Shown here piece after piece: positions 46,337 to 54,316 of a stretch of 64,000 bases of DNA; the stretch's first letter is position 1, and each line of letters begins with the position of its first letter. The stretch comes from Micromonospora mirobrigensis (GTDB taxonomy: Bacteria; Actinomycetota; Actinomycetes; Mycobacteriales; Micromonosporaceae). The stretch lies in assembly GCF_900091555.1 (NCBI RefSeq), contig NZ_FMCX01000004.1, forward strand, positions 186,001-250,000, written 5' to 3'. The position numbers and the translations under genes are program-made. The notes beneath the pieces are model-generated. The model had not been told where the DNA came from, did not search any database, and saw only the letters and a program-made list of their open reading frames with translations.

Positions 46337-46464
46337 CGTTGCCTCCCCGGCTCCAGTCGTTCCTGTCAGGCGCAGTACCCCGGCCGTACTCCGATGATGC
46401 CCATCGCTGATCACGGATGGCGGCCGGGGATCGTTCGACGGCGGCGCGCCGGTAGGGTGCCGTC

Positions 46465-46890
46465 GTGACCAACGGCCCGGCGCACGCGAGCATCGTCTAC
46501 TGGCGGAAGAGCCTCTGGAACGGACTGCGGTGCGTGCCGGTGCTGCTGACCCTGGAGCAGGGGTGGCTGCGGGCCCGGGACCGGGTCGGGGCGGAGGTGT
46601 TCGTGGTCCCCGTCGGCCAGGTCGGTGGCCGGTTGACCCGGCTGCGCACCCTGCTGCTGGACGTGGACGGTCGGCGGTACGCCCTGGTCGGGCGGGGTGC
46701 GAGCATCTCCCCCGACCCCAGCCGCGAGCAGCAGCAGGCGCTCGCCGCCTTCCGGGCCGACCGCGCCGCCGCGCCGGACGGTACGGAGGGACCCGGATTC
46801 CTCGACGCGATGTTCAACGAACGGGCCGGGTGGAACATGCGCGGGTGGCGCGACGCCCTGGTGGCGGCCGGGTCCGGCGTACGGCGCTGA
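46465..46890 (+). CDS. Hypothetical protein
   Basis: A 141-residue soluble protein starting at GTG. Residues 10-80 have alternating hydrophobic strands (IVYWRKSLWNGLRCVPVLLTLEQGWLRARD...LLLDVDGRRYALVG) that could make a small beta domain; the C-terminal part is helical (QQQALAAFRADRA...MRGWRDALVAAG). No domain recognised. Divergent from the metallopeptidase gene. Confidence 0.65.
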   Translation: MTNGPAHASIVYWRKSLWNGLRCVPVLLTLEQGWLRARDRVGAEVFVVPVGQVGGRLTRLRTLLLDVDGRRYALVGRGASISPDPSREQQQALAAFRADRAAAPDGTEGPGFLDAMFNERAGWNMRGWRDALVAAGSGVRR

Positions 46891-46960
46891 GGGGCGCGGC
46901 GGTTCGGGTGACCGGACGGCGGCGATCCCGGACCGGCCGGTCACCGTGTCCACGTGGGAC

Positions 46961-47170
46961 TCAGCCGGGTCCCTGCTGCCCACGCTGCCAGACGCCGCCC
47001 TGCGCGCCGTGCCGTTCGGCGGCGTGCCGCTCCTGCTCGGCGGTGGCGGCCCGGGTGGCCGCCGTGTCCTCGCCGGAGGTCGTCCGGGCCCGGTCCCGTC
47101 GGGCGACGTACCAGATGGACATGAGGCCGAGCAGCACCACGACGCCGAGCACGATCCAGATAGTTCGCAT
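46961..47170 (-). CDS. Small single-pass membrane protein
   Basis: A 69-residue protein with an N-terminal transmembrane helix (MRTIWIVLGVVVLLGLMSIWYV) followed by a charged, Ala/Glu/Arg-rich tail. ATG 47170 starts 32 bases after the stop of the LysR gene on the same strand. No domain recognised; convergent with the gene at 46465-46890. Confidence 0.6.
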   Translation of the reverse strand: MRTIWIVLGVVVLLGLMSIWYVARRDRARTTSGEDTAATRAATAEQERHAAERHGAQGGVWQRGQQGPG

Positions 47171-47202
47171 GCCCGCACCGTAGCCGGGCGTTGCCAGTCC
47201 GG

Positions 47203-48120
47203 TCACCCGCTCGCCGGGGCCTCCCGGCCGTCGAGGTGGGCGGCGGTGGCGGCGTGCAGCGCGGCGGCGCAGGCGGCCACCGCGGGGTGCCGGCCGGCGC
47301 CGCGCCGGTACGCGATCCGGGTCAGCCGGCGCAGCGGCAGCGGCACCAGCCGCACCCGGGGTGGTGGGTTCTCCGCCCCGAGCTGTGGCACGAGCGCCAC
47401 CCCCTGCCCGGCGGCGACCAGGGCCAGGACGGCGGTGAAGTCGTCGGCGTGGTGGCGGACGGTCGGGGTGAAGCCGGCCAGCTGGCAGGCGCGTACGGCC
47501 ATGGTGTGGCAGAGGGTGCCGGGGCTGCCCATCACCCAGTCGGCGTCCCGGGTGGCCCGGACGGGATCGGCGGGGTCGAACGGCGTGTCGGCGGTCACCG
47601 CGAGGTACACCGTCTCGGTGAGCAGCGGTTCGGCGTCCAGCGCCGGGTCGGGTGGGACGGGCGCGACGTCGTAGTCGTGGAGCAGGGCCACGTCGAGGCG
47701 CCGCTCGCGCAGGGCCGCCGGGACGGCCGTGGGGTCCAGTTCGGTGACCATCAGGTCCAGCGCCGGGTGCTCCCGCCCGAGGGCCACCAGGGCGGCGGGC
47801 AGCAGGGTGCGTACGGCGCTGGGGAAGGCGCCGATGCGGACCGTGCCGGACAGGCCGGTGCGGGCGGCGACCAGGGCGGCGTCGGCGGACTCCAGGGCGG
47901 CGAGCACGGTCTCGGCGTGCCGGACCAGGGCCACCCCGGCCGGGGTGAGGCCGACCCGCCGGCCGGTGCGTTCCAGCAGGGGCACCCCGGCCTCCCGTTG
48001 CAGGGCGGCCAGCTGCTGGGACACCGCCGACGGGGTGTAGGCGTGGGCGTCGGCGACCGCGGCGATGGTGCCGAGGTGGGCGAGGTCGCGCAGCAGGACC
48101 AGGCGACGGACGTCGAGCAT
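47203..48120 (-). CDS. LysR-family transcriptional regulator
   Basis: A 305-residue LysR regulator. HTH at residues about 2-60 (LVLLRDLAHLGTIAAVADAHAYTPSAVSQQLAALQREAGVPLLERTGRRVGLTPAG), then the two-lobed effector domain from about residue 88. It is divergent from the DapA-DinB fusion gene with a 70-bp gap, the classic layout for control of the neighbouring gene. Effector unknown. Confidence 0.92.
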   Translation of the reverse strand: MLDVRRLVLLRDLAHLGTIAAVADAHAYTPSAVSQQLAALQREAGVPLLERTGRRVGLTPAGVALVRHAETVLAALESADAALVAARTGLSGTVRIGAFPSAVRTLLPAALVALGREHPALDLMVTELDPTAVPAALRERRLDVALLHDYDVAPVPPDPALDAEPLLTETVYLAVTADTPFDPADPVRATRDADWVMGSPGTLCHTMAVRACQLAGFTPTVRHHADDFTAVLALVAAGQGVALVPQLGAENPPPRVRLVPLPLRRLTRIAYRRGAGRHPAVAACAAALHAATAAHLDGREAPASG

Positions 48121-48190
48121 AAGTTCAGCTTACGGTTTCGTTGAGGAATCGGAACTGGTGCTGACCGGTCCGGTGGCCGAGGCTGGGGTC

Positions 48191-49618
48191 ATGACGATGA
48201 CCGGCCTCTTCGTTCCGCTGATCACCCCGTTCGCCGAGGACGGGACGGTGGCCCTGGACGCGCTCGCCGGCCTCGCCCGCCACCTGCTCGACGGCGGGGC
48301 GACCGGCCTGGTGGCCCTCGGCACCACCGCCGAACCGGGCGCGCTCTCCCCCGCCGAACGGCGTGCGGTGCTCGACACGGTCGCGCGGGCGTGCCGGGAG
48401 CGGTCCGCGCCCCTGCTGGTCGGGGCGCACACCGCCGAGGAGCTGACGGCGCTGGCCGGGCGGCCGGAGGTGAGCGCCGCACTGACCCTGGTGCCACCCT
48501 TCGTACGCCCCGGCGAGCGGGGGGTGCTCGCCCACCTCGCCCACCTGGCCGCGCTCAGCCCGGTGCCGCTGGTCGCCTACCACGTGCCGTACCGGACCGG
48601 GCAGTCCCTCTCCGTCGAGGCGTTGCGGGAGCTGGCGGCGATCCCGGGCGTGGTGGGGGTCAAGCACGCGGTGGGTGCGCTCGACCCGACCACGGTCCGG
48701 CTGCTGGCCGACCCGCCACCGGGTTTCGCGGTGCTCGGCGGCGACGACGAGCTGCTCTCGCCGGTGCTGGCGCTCGGCGCGCACGGCGGCATCGCCGCCT
48801 CCGCGCACCTCGCCACGGGCGACTTCACCGCCCTGGTCGCGGCGTGGCGGGTCGGGGACGTGGCCCGGGCGCGACCGCTGGGCCACCGGCTGGCCGCGCT
48901 GGCCGCCGCGCTCTTCGCCGAACCCAACCCCACCGTGGTCAAGGCCGTCCTGCACGCCGAGGGCCGGATCCCGACCCCGGCCGTCCGCCTGCCGCTGCTG
49001 CCCGCCTCGGCGTCGAGCGCCACCGCGGCGCTGCGCCGGCTGGCCGCCCTGGCCGACCCGCCGGCCGACGCCGGGACGCCGGCCGCCGGCGCGGCGCGGG
49101 AGCCGGCGGCGGTGCCGCCGGAGACCGCCGACTGGACCTTCGTCATCGCGCGGGGGTGCCGGGAGTGCGGGTTCACCCCGCAGCCGGCCGAGGCCACCGC
49201 GGCCCGGCTGCGGGCCTCCGTGCCGCTGTGGCGGGCCCGGCTGGCCCGGCCGGACGCCCGCGACCGGCCGGCCCCGACGGTCTGGTCACCTGTCGAGTAC
49301 GCCTGCCACGTCCGGGACACCTGCCGGATCTTCCGTCAGCGCCTGGCCCTGATGCTGCGGGAGGACGACCCGACCTTCGCCAACTGGGACCAGGACGCCA
49401 CCGCGCTCGCCGAGGACTACTTCCACCGGAACCCCGCCGAGGTGGCCGAGCAGCTGGCCGTCGAGGCGGAGGCGACCGCCGCGGCGTTCGACGCGGTCCG
49501 CGACGACCAGTGGGAACGGCCGGGGCGGCGCGACAACGGGTCGCTGTTCACCGTGCGCAGCTTCGCCGTCTACTTCCTGCACGACGTGCTCCACCACGAG
49601 CACGACGTCACCCGGTGA
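48191..49618 (+). CDS. Fusion of dihydrodipicolinate synthase-family aldolase and DinB-like domain
   Basis: A 475-residue two-domain protein. Residues 1-297 form a DapA/NAL-type TIM barrel: GTTAE at 44-48, Tyr130, Arg135 and Schiff-base Lys158 (GVVGVKHAVG) correspond to Thr44/Thr45, Tyr133, Arg138 and Lys161 of E. coli DapA, so it should be a pyruvate-type aldolase/lyase. After an Ala/Pro linker (about 298-312), residues 313-475 look like a DinB/maleylpyruvate isomerase-type four-helix bundle, with histidines in YACHVRDTCRIF and HDVLHHEHDV able to bind metal. ATG 48191. A single continuous frame joins both parts. Not assumed to be the lysine-pathway DapA. Confidence 0.85.
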   Translation: MTMTGLFVPLITPFAEDGTVALDALAGLARHLLDGGATGLVALGTTAEPGALSPAERRAVLDTVARACRERSAPLLVGAHTAEELTALAGRPEVSAALTLVPPFVRPGERGVLAHLAHLAALSPVPLVAYHVPYRTGQSLSVEALRELAAIPGVVGVKHAVGALDPTTVRLLADPPPGFAVLGGDDELLSPVLALGAHGGIAASAHLATGDFTALVAAWRVGDVARARPLGHRLAALAAALFAEPNPTVVKAVLHAEGRIPTPAVRLPLLPASASSATAALRRLAALADPPADAGTPAAGAAREPAAVPPETADWTFVIARGCRECGFTPQPAEATAARLRASVPLWRARLARPDARDRPAPTVWSPVEYACHVRDTCRIFRQRLALMLREDDPTFANWDQDATALAEDYFHRNPAEVAEQLAVEAEATAAAFDAVRDDQWERPGRRDNGSLFTVRSFAVYFLHDVLHHEHDVTR

Positions 49619-49745
49619 CAGCCCGCCACCACGACCATCATCGCCGCGTACAGCTTCGCCGGCGACCGGCGGTGGTTCCCGGAGAGAGCCATGCGCCCTG
49701 GTTCCCACCGCGACGACGGCGGCAAACGATGCCAGACTGACCTCT

Positions 49746-49949
49746 GTGGAGAGACGTCGGTACTCGCTGCGCCCCGGCTCGGTGGCGCTGACCCGCGCCC
49801 AGTGGGTCGCGGCGGCCGTCGCGCTGGTGGTGGCCGTGGTCGGCGGCCTGGTCGCGTTCGTGGCGGTCGGACCGGGTGCGGCGGGAATCGTGACCGGGCT
49901 GGCCGGCGTCACCATGGCGCTGATCATCGGGTTCGGGCACGGTCGCTGA
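49746..49949 (+). CDS. Small two-helix membrane protein
   Basis: A 67-residue protein with two hydrophobic segments (AQWVAAAVALVVAVVGGLVAFVAV and AGIVTGLAGVTMALIIGFG) joined by a short loop, and a basic N-terminus MERRRYSLRPGS. GTG start. No domain recognised. It lies alone between the fusion gene and a VOC-family gene. Confidence 0.6.
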   Translation: MERRRYSLRPGSVALTRAQWVAAAVALVVAVVGGLVAFVAVGPGAAGIVTGLAGVTMALIIGFGHGR

Positions 49950-49995
49950 CCTCGCCGTCGAGCGTCGGGTGCGACCGGCCGTTATGGTCCGGGGC

Positions 49996-50376
49996 ATGCA
50001 TCGCAGCCGGGTGTACGCCCTCATCATCGACGCCCCACGGGACGAGGCCGACGCGGCCGCGGCGTTCTGGTCGGCCGCCCTCGGCGTGCCCGCCGGCCCC
50101 GACCCCGGCGAGCCGCAGTTCATCGACCTGCACGGCGCGCTGCCCGGGCTGGTGACCGCCGTCCAGTCGGTCGACGACGCCCCCCGCTTCCACCTGGACA
50201 TCGAGACCGACGATCCGGTGGCGGAGACCGACCGGCTGCTCGCCCTCGGCGCGACCCAGGTGGCGCGGTGGCAGGAGTGCCGGGTGCTGCGGGTGCCGGG
50301 CGGGCACCTGGTCTGCGTGCTGCCGGTGGAGAGCGACCGGGAACTGTTCGACGCGCAGGCGCGCACCTGGCCCTGA
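49996..50376 (+). CDS. VOC-family (glyoxalase/bleomycin-resistance fold) protein
   Basis: A 126-residue protein of the vicinal oxygen chelate fold: RVYALIIDAPRDEADAAAAFWSAALGVP opens the first beta-alpha-beta module and FHLDIETDDPVAETDRLLALGATQV the second, with His and Glu positions that could bind a metal. ATG 49996. Enzyme or binding protein; substrate unknown. Confidence 0.82.
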   Translation: MHRSRVYALIIDAPRDEADAAAAFWSAALGVPAGPDPGEPQFIDLHGALPGLVTAVQSVDDAPRFHLDIETDDPVAETDRLLALGATQVARWQECRVLRVPGGHLVCVLPVESDRELFDAQARTWP

Positions 50377-50450
50377 CCCACCCGGCGACCGGCACGCCTG
50401 GCATCCTGGCCCGATGTCCCGTGCCCGCCGCGCTTGCCCGACCAGGATTC

Positions 50451-50464
50451 CTGACTAAAGTCAG
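50451..50464. promoter_or_regulatory. CTGAC-TAAA-GTCAG palindrome at the MarR-GNAT start
   Basis: A 5-4-5 inverted repeat ends four bases before the ATG of the MarR-GNAT gene, and contains TAAAGT that could serve as a -10. A MarR dimer bound here would block its own transcription or translation start. The position fits autoregulation; binding is inferred. Confidence 0.5.
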
Positions 50465-50468
50465 CTTT

Positions 50469-51374
50469 ATGGAACGACAGGTCGCCGCCGTACGCCGGTT
50501 CAACCGTACGGTCACCCAGCGGATCGGCGCGCTGGACGACGCGTACATGGCCCGGGCCCGCCCACTCGCGCAGGCGCGCCTGCTGTGGGAGATCGGCCCG
50601 GGCGGCGCCGAGGTGGCGGCGCTGCGCGCCCGGCTGGGCCTGGACTCGGGTCACCTGAGCCGGCTCCTGCGGGCCCTGGAGGGCGACGGGCTGGTCACGG
50701 TCGGGCCGAGCGACCGGGCCGGCGACGACGCCCGGGTGCGCCACGCCCGGCTCACCGACGCCGGTCGGGCCGAGTGGACCGAGCTCGACGAGCGCTCCGA
50801 CCGGTTCGCCCAGTCGATCCTGGAGCCGCTCGCCGGGCCGCACCGGGAACGGCTCGTCGCGGCGATGGCCGAGGTCGAGCGGCTGCTGGTCTCCTCGATG
50901 GTGGTCATCGAGCCCTGCCCGCCGGGTGACCCGCGGGCCCGCGCCTGCGTGCGGGCGTACGCCCGGGAGGTGGCCCGACGGTTCGACGACGGCTTCGATC
51001 CCGCCCTGAGCAGCCCGGTCGACGACGCCGACCTCACCCCACCGGCCGGGCTGTTCCTGCTGGCCACGCTGAACGCGGAGCCGGTCGGCTGCGGCGCGGT
51101 CAAGCTGCGCCCGGACGCTCCCGCCGAGATCAAACGCGTCTGGGTCGCCGGGACGGTACGCGGGCTCGGGGTCGGCCGGCGGCTCCTGGCCGAGCTGGAA
51201 CGACACGCCGCGCAGCGCGGCCGGCGTCGGGTCCGGCTGGACACCAACCGCAACCTCACCGAGGCGATCGCGCTGTACCGGTCGGCCGGCTACCGGGAGG
51301 TCGAGCCGTTCAACACCGAGCGGTACGCGCACCACTGGTTCGAGAAGCGGCTCGCGCCACGAGTCGAGCGGTGA
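50469..51374 (+). CDS. MarR-type HTH / GNAT acetyltransferase fusion
   Basis: A 301-residue protein. Residues 1-140 are a MarR-type winged helix (LAQARLLWEIGPGGAEVAALRARLGLDSGHLSRLLRALEGDGLVTVGPSDR...RHARLTDAGRAEW). Residues about 150-295 are a GNAT domain with acetyl-CoA loop RGLGVGRRLLAELERHA and NRNLTEAIALYRSAGYREVEPFN. Such bifunctional fusions are known in actinobacteria. A palindrome at the start codon suggests autoregulation; the acetyl acceptor is unknown. Confidence 0.9.
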   Translation: MERQVAAVRRFNRTVTQRIGALDDAYMARARPLAQARLLWEIGPGGAEVAALRARLGLDSGHLSRLLRALEGDGLVTVGPSDRAGDDARVRHARLTDAGRAEWTELDERSDRFAQSILEPLAGPHRERLVAAMAEVERLLVSSMVVIEPCPPGDPRARACVRAYAREVARRFDDGFDPALSSPVDDADLTPPAGLFLLATLNAEPVGCGAVKLRPDAPAEIKRVWVAGTVRGLGVGRRLLAELERHAAQRGRRRVRLDTNRNLTEAIALYRSAGYREVEPFNTERYAHHWFEKRLAPRVER

Positions 51375-51411
51375 CCGACGGCGGCCGAGCCAGATTCATC
51401 TCTGTCAATTA

Positions 51412-51439
51412 TTGAAATCGACACGCATCCATTTATAGG
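51412..51439 (+). promoter_or_regulatory. Sigma-A-like promoter of snapalysin gene
   Basis: TTGAAA (51412-51417) and TATAGG (51434-51439) with a 16-base spacer lie 45 bases before the snapalysin ATG, in an AT-rich island that stands out from the local GC content. TCAATTATTGA, nearly palindromic, overlaps the -35 (51405-51415). Confidence 0.6.
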
Positions 51440-51483
51440 GTGGTCTCATCCCGCTCACCCCTTCCCCCGACGGAGCGTGAACG

Positions 51484-52050
51484 ATGCGTCTGCCCAGGAT
51501 CACCCGAGCCCTCGCCACCCTCGCCGCGGCAATGCTGGCGACGCTCGGCGCCGTCGCCGTCGAGGCCGCGCCGGCGACCGCCGCCCTCCGCAACGTCTGC
51601 TACAACACCAGCCAGGCCGGACCGTTCGCCAGCTACGCCAACCAGGCCGCCACCATCTGGAACAACGCCACCCTCAACATCAACATGGCGCAGTGCGGCT
51701 CGAACCTGATGATCTACTACACCTACGGCGGCGGCTCGTACGCCGTGCGCAACAGCCTCGGCAACGGCTACGTGGTCATCGACTACTACCAGGCGCAGCA
51801 GTACTCCCCACTGCGGATCGTCACCCACGAGATCGGGCACATCCTCGGCCTGCCCGACAACTACAACGGCAACTGCGCGATCCTGATGTCCGGCGGCAGC
51901 GCCGGCACCAGCTGCACCAACCCGTACCCGAGCTCCGGCGAGGCCACGACGGTGGACCGCAACTTCAGCTTCGCCGCCCGCACCGCCGCGACCTCCGGGG
52001 TCTTCACCGACAGCTGGCCCGCCCCCGCCACCGTGGGCGCCGGCCGCTGA
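51484..52050 (+). CDS. Snapalysin-type small neutral metalloprotease (M7)
   Basis: A 188-residue secreted protease. Signal peptide residues 1-28 with cleavage near AAPATA, then a mature domain of about 150 residues. Zinc site His115-Glu116-His119 and Asp125 in HEIGHILGLPD, the third ligand being Asp as in snapalysin. Two cysteine pairs (Cys39/71 and Cys131/143) may form disulfides. Homologous to Streptomyces SnpA; there a LysR gene is divergent, but none is here. Confidence 0.93.
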   Translation: MRLPRITRALATLAAAMLATLGAVAVEAAPATAALRNVCYNTSQAGPFASYANQAATIWNNATLNINMAQCGSNLMIYYTYGGGSYAVRNSLGNGYVVIDYYQAQQYSPLRIVTHEIGHILGLPDNYNGNCAILMSGGSAGTSCTNPYPSSGEATTVDRNFSFAARTAATSGVFTDSWPAPATVGAGR

Positions 52051-52055
52051 GCGCG

Positions 52056-52097
52056 GACGCCGGCCCGGTCGACGCTCACGTCGGCCCGGCCGGCGTC
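52056..52097. terminator. Nested hairpin between snapalysin and nucleotidyltransferase genes
   Basis: GACGCCGGCC (52056-52065) pairs with GGCCGGCGTC (52088-52097); inside, CGACG-CTCA-CGTCG (52070-52083) forms a second stem. It begins six bases after the snapalysin stop, and its right arm reaches the stop of the convergent gene. Confidence 0.45.
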
Positions 52098-52848
52098 ACG
52101 CCCCACCGAGGCGGGTGCGGACCACCAGGTCGTGCAGGGCGTCCACCGCGGCCGGGTCGGCGTGCTCCGGCAGCGCCGAGGAGTCCCGGGCCGCCTCCAG
52201 TTCGGCGCGCAGCCGCGGCACGTCGGCGGCGAGCCGGTCGGCGGCCCCGGGAGGCAGCGGCCCGTGCTCGGCCTCCCGTTTGGCGGCGATCAGCTCCGGC
52301 ACGTACGTCAGGTGAGTCCCGAGCACCCCGAGGTCCGTCTCCAGCCGGCCGGTGCGCATCAGGTGGATGCCGGTGAGCAGCACCCGCAGCGTGTACAGGG
52401 CCGGCTTGAGCCGCCCGGTCCGGGCGGACAACCGCTCCTGACCGGCCGCGAAGCCCAGGTAGTGGTGCGCGTGGTGGCGGGTCACCAGCCGCGGGGCCAG
52501 GGACCGCAGCTCGTCGTGCACCGGCGTGGTCACCACCACCAGCGGGGACAGCAGCTGCTCCAGGACGTACCCGTTGCGACTGTTCAGCAGCCGGGCGAAC
52601 TTCAGCAGGTCGTGGCTGACCACGTCCAGCTCGACGCCGTCGCGTACCCCGGTGTGCTGCAACGTCTCCGGCCCGGTGCGCAGGCCGACCACCTCGGTCG
52701 CGGGCAGCAGGTGCGCGGCGCGCAGGTCCAGGTCGGAGTCGACCGAGGCGAAGCCGTACAGGTGGGCGCCGCTGACGGTGGCGAAGAGCAGGGGGCGGGG
52801 CAGCGCCCGGGCGGCCTGCGCCGCCCACGCCGGCACGTCGACGGTCAC
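52096..52848 (-). CDS. RlaP-type predicted nucleotidyltransferase (second of tandem pair)
   Basis: A 250-residue protein of the Pol beta-superfamily nucleotidyltransferase group. LLFATVSGAHLYGFASVDSDLDLRAAHLLP (residues about 20-50) is the nucleotidyltransferase motif: Gly-rich start, then the acidic Asp-x-Asp. ELDVVSHDLLKFARLLNSRNGYVLEQLLSPL and the alpha-helical remainder match the RlaP family. Starts at GTG overlapping the stop of the upstream paralogue by four bases. Family role is unproven; some members are associated with RNA ligases. The substrate is unknown. Confidence 0.82.
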   Translation of the reverse strand: MTVDVPAWAAQAARALPRPLLFATVSGAHLYGFASVDSDLDLRAAHLLPATEVVGLRTGPETLQHTGVRDGVELDVVSHDLLKFARLLNSRNGYVLEQLLSPLVVVTTPVHDELRSLAPRLVTRHHAHHYLGFAAGQERLSARTGRLKPALYTLRVLLTGIHLMRTGRLETDLGVLGTHLTYVPELIAAKREAEHGPLPPGAADRLAADVPRLRAELEAARDSSALPEHADPAAVDALHDLVVRTRLGGA

Positions 52849-53519
52849 CGCAGGTTCCTCTCCCGTACGTCGGTGAGCAGCCGGTCCACGGCGGCCAGGT
52901 CGGGCCGCTGCGGCAGTGCGGTGGCGGTGGCCGCCTCGGCCAGCTCGGCGTGCAGCTCGTCCGCCCATCCGGTGACCGCGTCCCAGGGCGTCTCGCCCCG
53001 GCGCACCGCGAGCAGCCGGTCCCGCAGCTGCCGCACGTCGACCAGGACCTCCCCGGTACGCAGCACGTGCGCCCCGGCGACCAGCAGCCGGATCATGTGC
53101 ATGGCCTGCTTGTGGTTCGTCTCCCCGGTACGCTCCCGGCGGGCGGTCACCCGGGCGAACTGGTCCCGCGCGTAGCCGCCGTACGTCTCGGCCACCCGCC
53201 GGGACAGGAAGGCCGACCGGGCCGCCAGCAGCCGCTCCCCGTCCTCGGTCACCGCCTCCACCAGCGGGGACCAGAGCACCTCCAGCACCGTCGGGTTGCC
53301 CTGCGAGGCGAGGACGCAGAAGCGTTCGACCTCCCAGGAGAACTGCTCCTCGGCCGGCCCTTCAAGGTGGGTGGGGGGCTTCTCCAACCGCCAGAACGCC
53401 CGGGTCGGCGCCACGAACACGCCGCGCCGGTCGTGGTCGGAGCCCGGGCCCGCCAGCCCGTACGCCCGCGACCCGACCACCACGGCGAGCACGGTGTGCC
53501 GCTCCACAAGCTCGATCAC
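52845..53519 (-). CDS. RlaP-type predicted nucleotidyltransferase (first of tandem pair)
   Basis: A 224-residue paralogue of the next gene. VVVGSRAYGLAGPGSDHDRRGVFVAPTRAF (residues about 13-42) shows GS, then Asp-x-Asp in SDHD, the canonical catalytic layout, better preserved than in its partner. RETGETNHKQAMHMIRLLVAGAHVLRTGEVLVD matches the helical C-terminal part shared by both. The two coding regions overlap (GTGA), indicating coupled synthesis and possibly a heteromer. No HEPN partner or RNA ligase is adjacent. Confidence 0.84.
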   Translation of the reverse strand: MIELVERHTVLAVVVGSRAYGLAGPGSDHDRRGVFVAPTRAFWRLEKPPTHLEGPAEEQFSWEVERFCVLASQGNPTVLEVLWSPLVEAVTEDGERLLAARSAFLSRRVAETYGGYARDQFARVTARRERTGETNHKQAMHMIRLLVAGAHVLRTGEVLVDVRQLRDRLLAVRRGETPWDAVTGWADELHAELAEAATATALPQRPDLAAVDRLLTDVRERNLR

Positions 53520-53605
53520 GAGCGGGAACGCTACCGAAGCGCCGCCCGGAACGCGTGATCTTTTCCGGCGGCACCCGGTCGGACCCGCGGCGTATCGTCG
53601 CGCCC

Positions 53606-54316
53606 GTGGGGCTGGTGTTCGAGACGCGTGGGTCCGACTCGCCGTGGGTCGACGCCGGCTGGACCTGCACGAGCGAGCGGGTCACCACGATGACGTCCGT
53701 CGCCGGCGCGCGCTGGGGCCTGGTGTTCTGGCAGCAGTCCGGCCGGGCGTACGCGAGCGTCACCGGTCCCGGCACCCGGGCCGGCACGGCGCCGGTGCCG
53801 CAGGGGGCGACCTTCACCGGCGTCGACTTCGCCGTGGGCACCTCGTTGCGGGCGGTGCCGACGCCGGCGCTGGTCGACGACGGTGTCGAGCTTCCCGACA
53901 CCACCCGCCGGTCGTTCCGGCTGGACGGCGCGCGCTGGACGACGCCGGGCCCCGACGACGTCGAGGCGCTGGTCGACGCGCTGGTCCGGGCCGGGACGGT
54001 GGTCCGTGACCCGCTCGTCGCCGAGGTGCTGCGCGGTCACCGGCCGGTCGTGTCGGGGCGTACCGTCGAACGCCGGTTCCGGGCCGCGACCGGGCTGACC
54101 CGGGGTGCGGTCCGGCAGATCGAGCGGGCCCGTACGGCGGCGGCGCTGCTGGCGGCCGGCGAACCGGCCGCCGATGTCGTCGCCGAGCTCGACTACTTCG
54201 ACGAGCCGCACCTGGCCCGGGCCCTGCGCTGCTACGTCGGACGCACCGCCGGGCAGCTGCGCGAGGGCGCCGGCGGCGCGCTGGGTCTCGACCTGGGTCA
54301 GCGCGTGACGTCGTAG
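53606..54316 (+). CDS. AraC-family transcriptional regulator
   Basis: A 236-residue regulator with an AraC-type C-terminal double HTH at about residues 145-225 (VSGRTVERRFRAATGLTRGAVRQIERARTAAALLAAGEPAADVVAELDYFDEPHLARALRCYVGRTAGQL). The N-terminal part GLVFETRGSDSPWVDAGWTC is typical of one subgroup. GTG 53606 is preferred over GTG 53555. The 3' end overlaps the convergent reductase gene by 19 bases, so it may control that neighbour. Confidence 0.85.
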   Translation: MGLVFETRGSDSPWVDAGWTCTSERVTTMTSVAGARWGLVFWQQSGRAYASVTGPGTRAGTAPVPQGATFTGVDFAVGTSLRAVPTPALVDDGVELPDTTRRSFRLDGARWTTPGPDDVEALVDALVRAGTVVRDPLVAEVLRGHRPVVSGRTVERRFRAATGLTRGAVRQIERARTAAALLAAGEPAADVVAELDYFDEPHLARALRCYVGRTAGQLREGAGGALGLDLGQRVTS

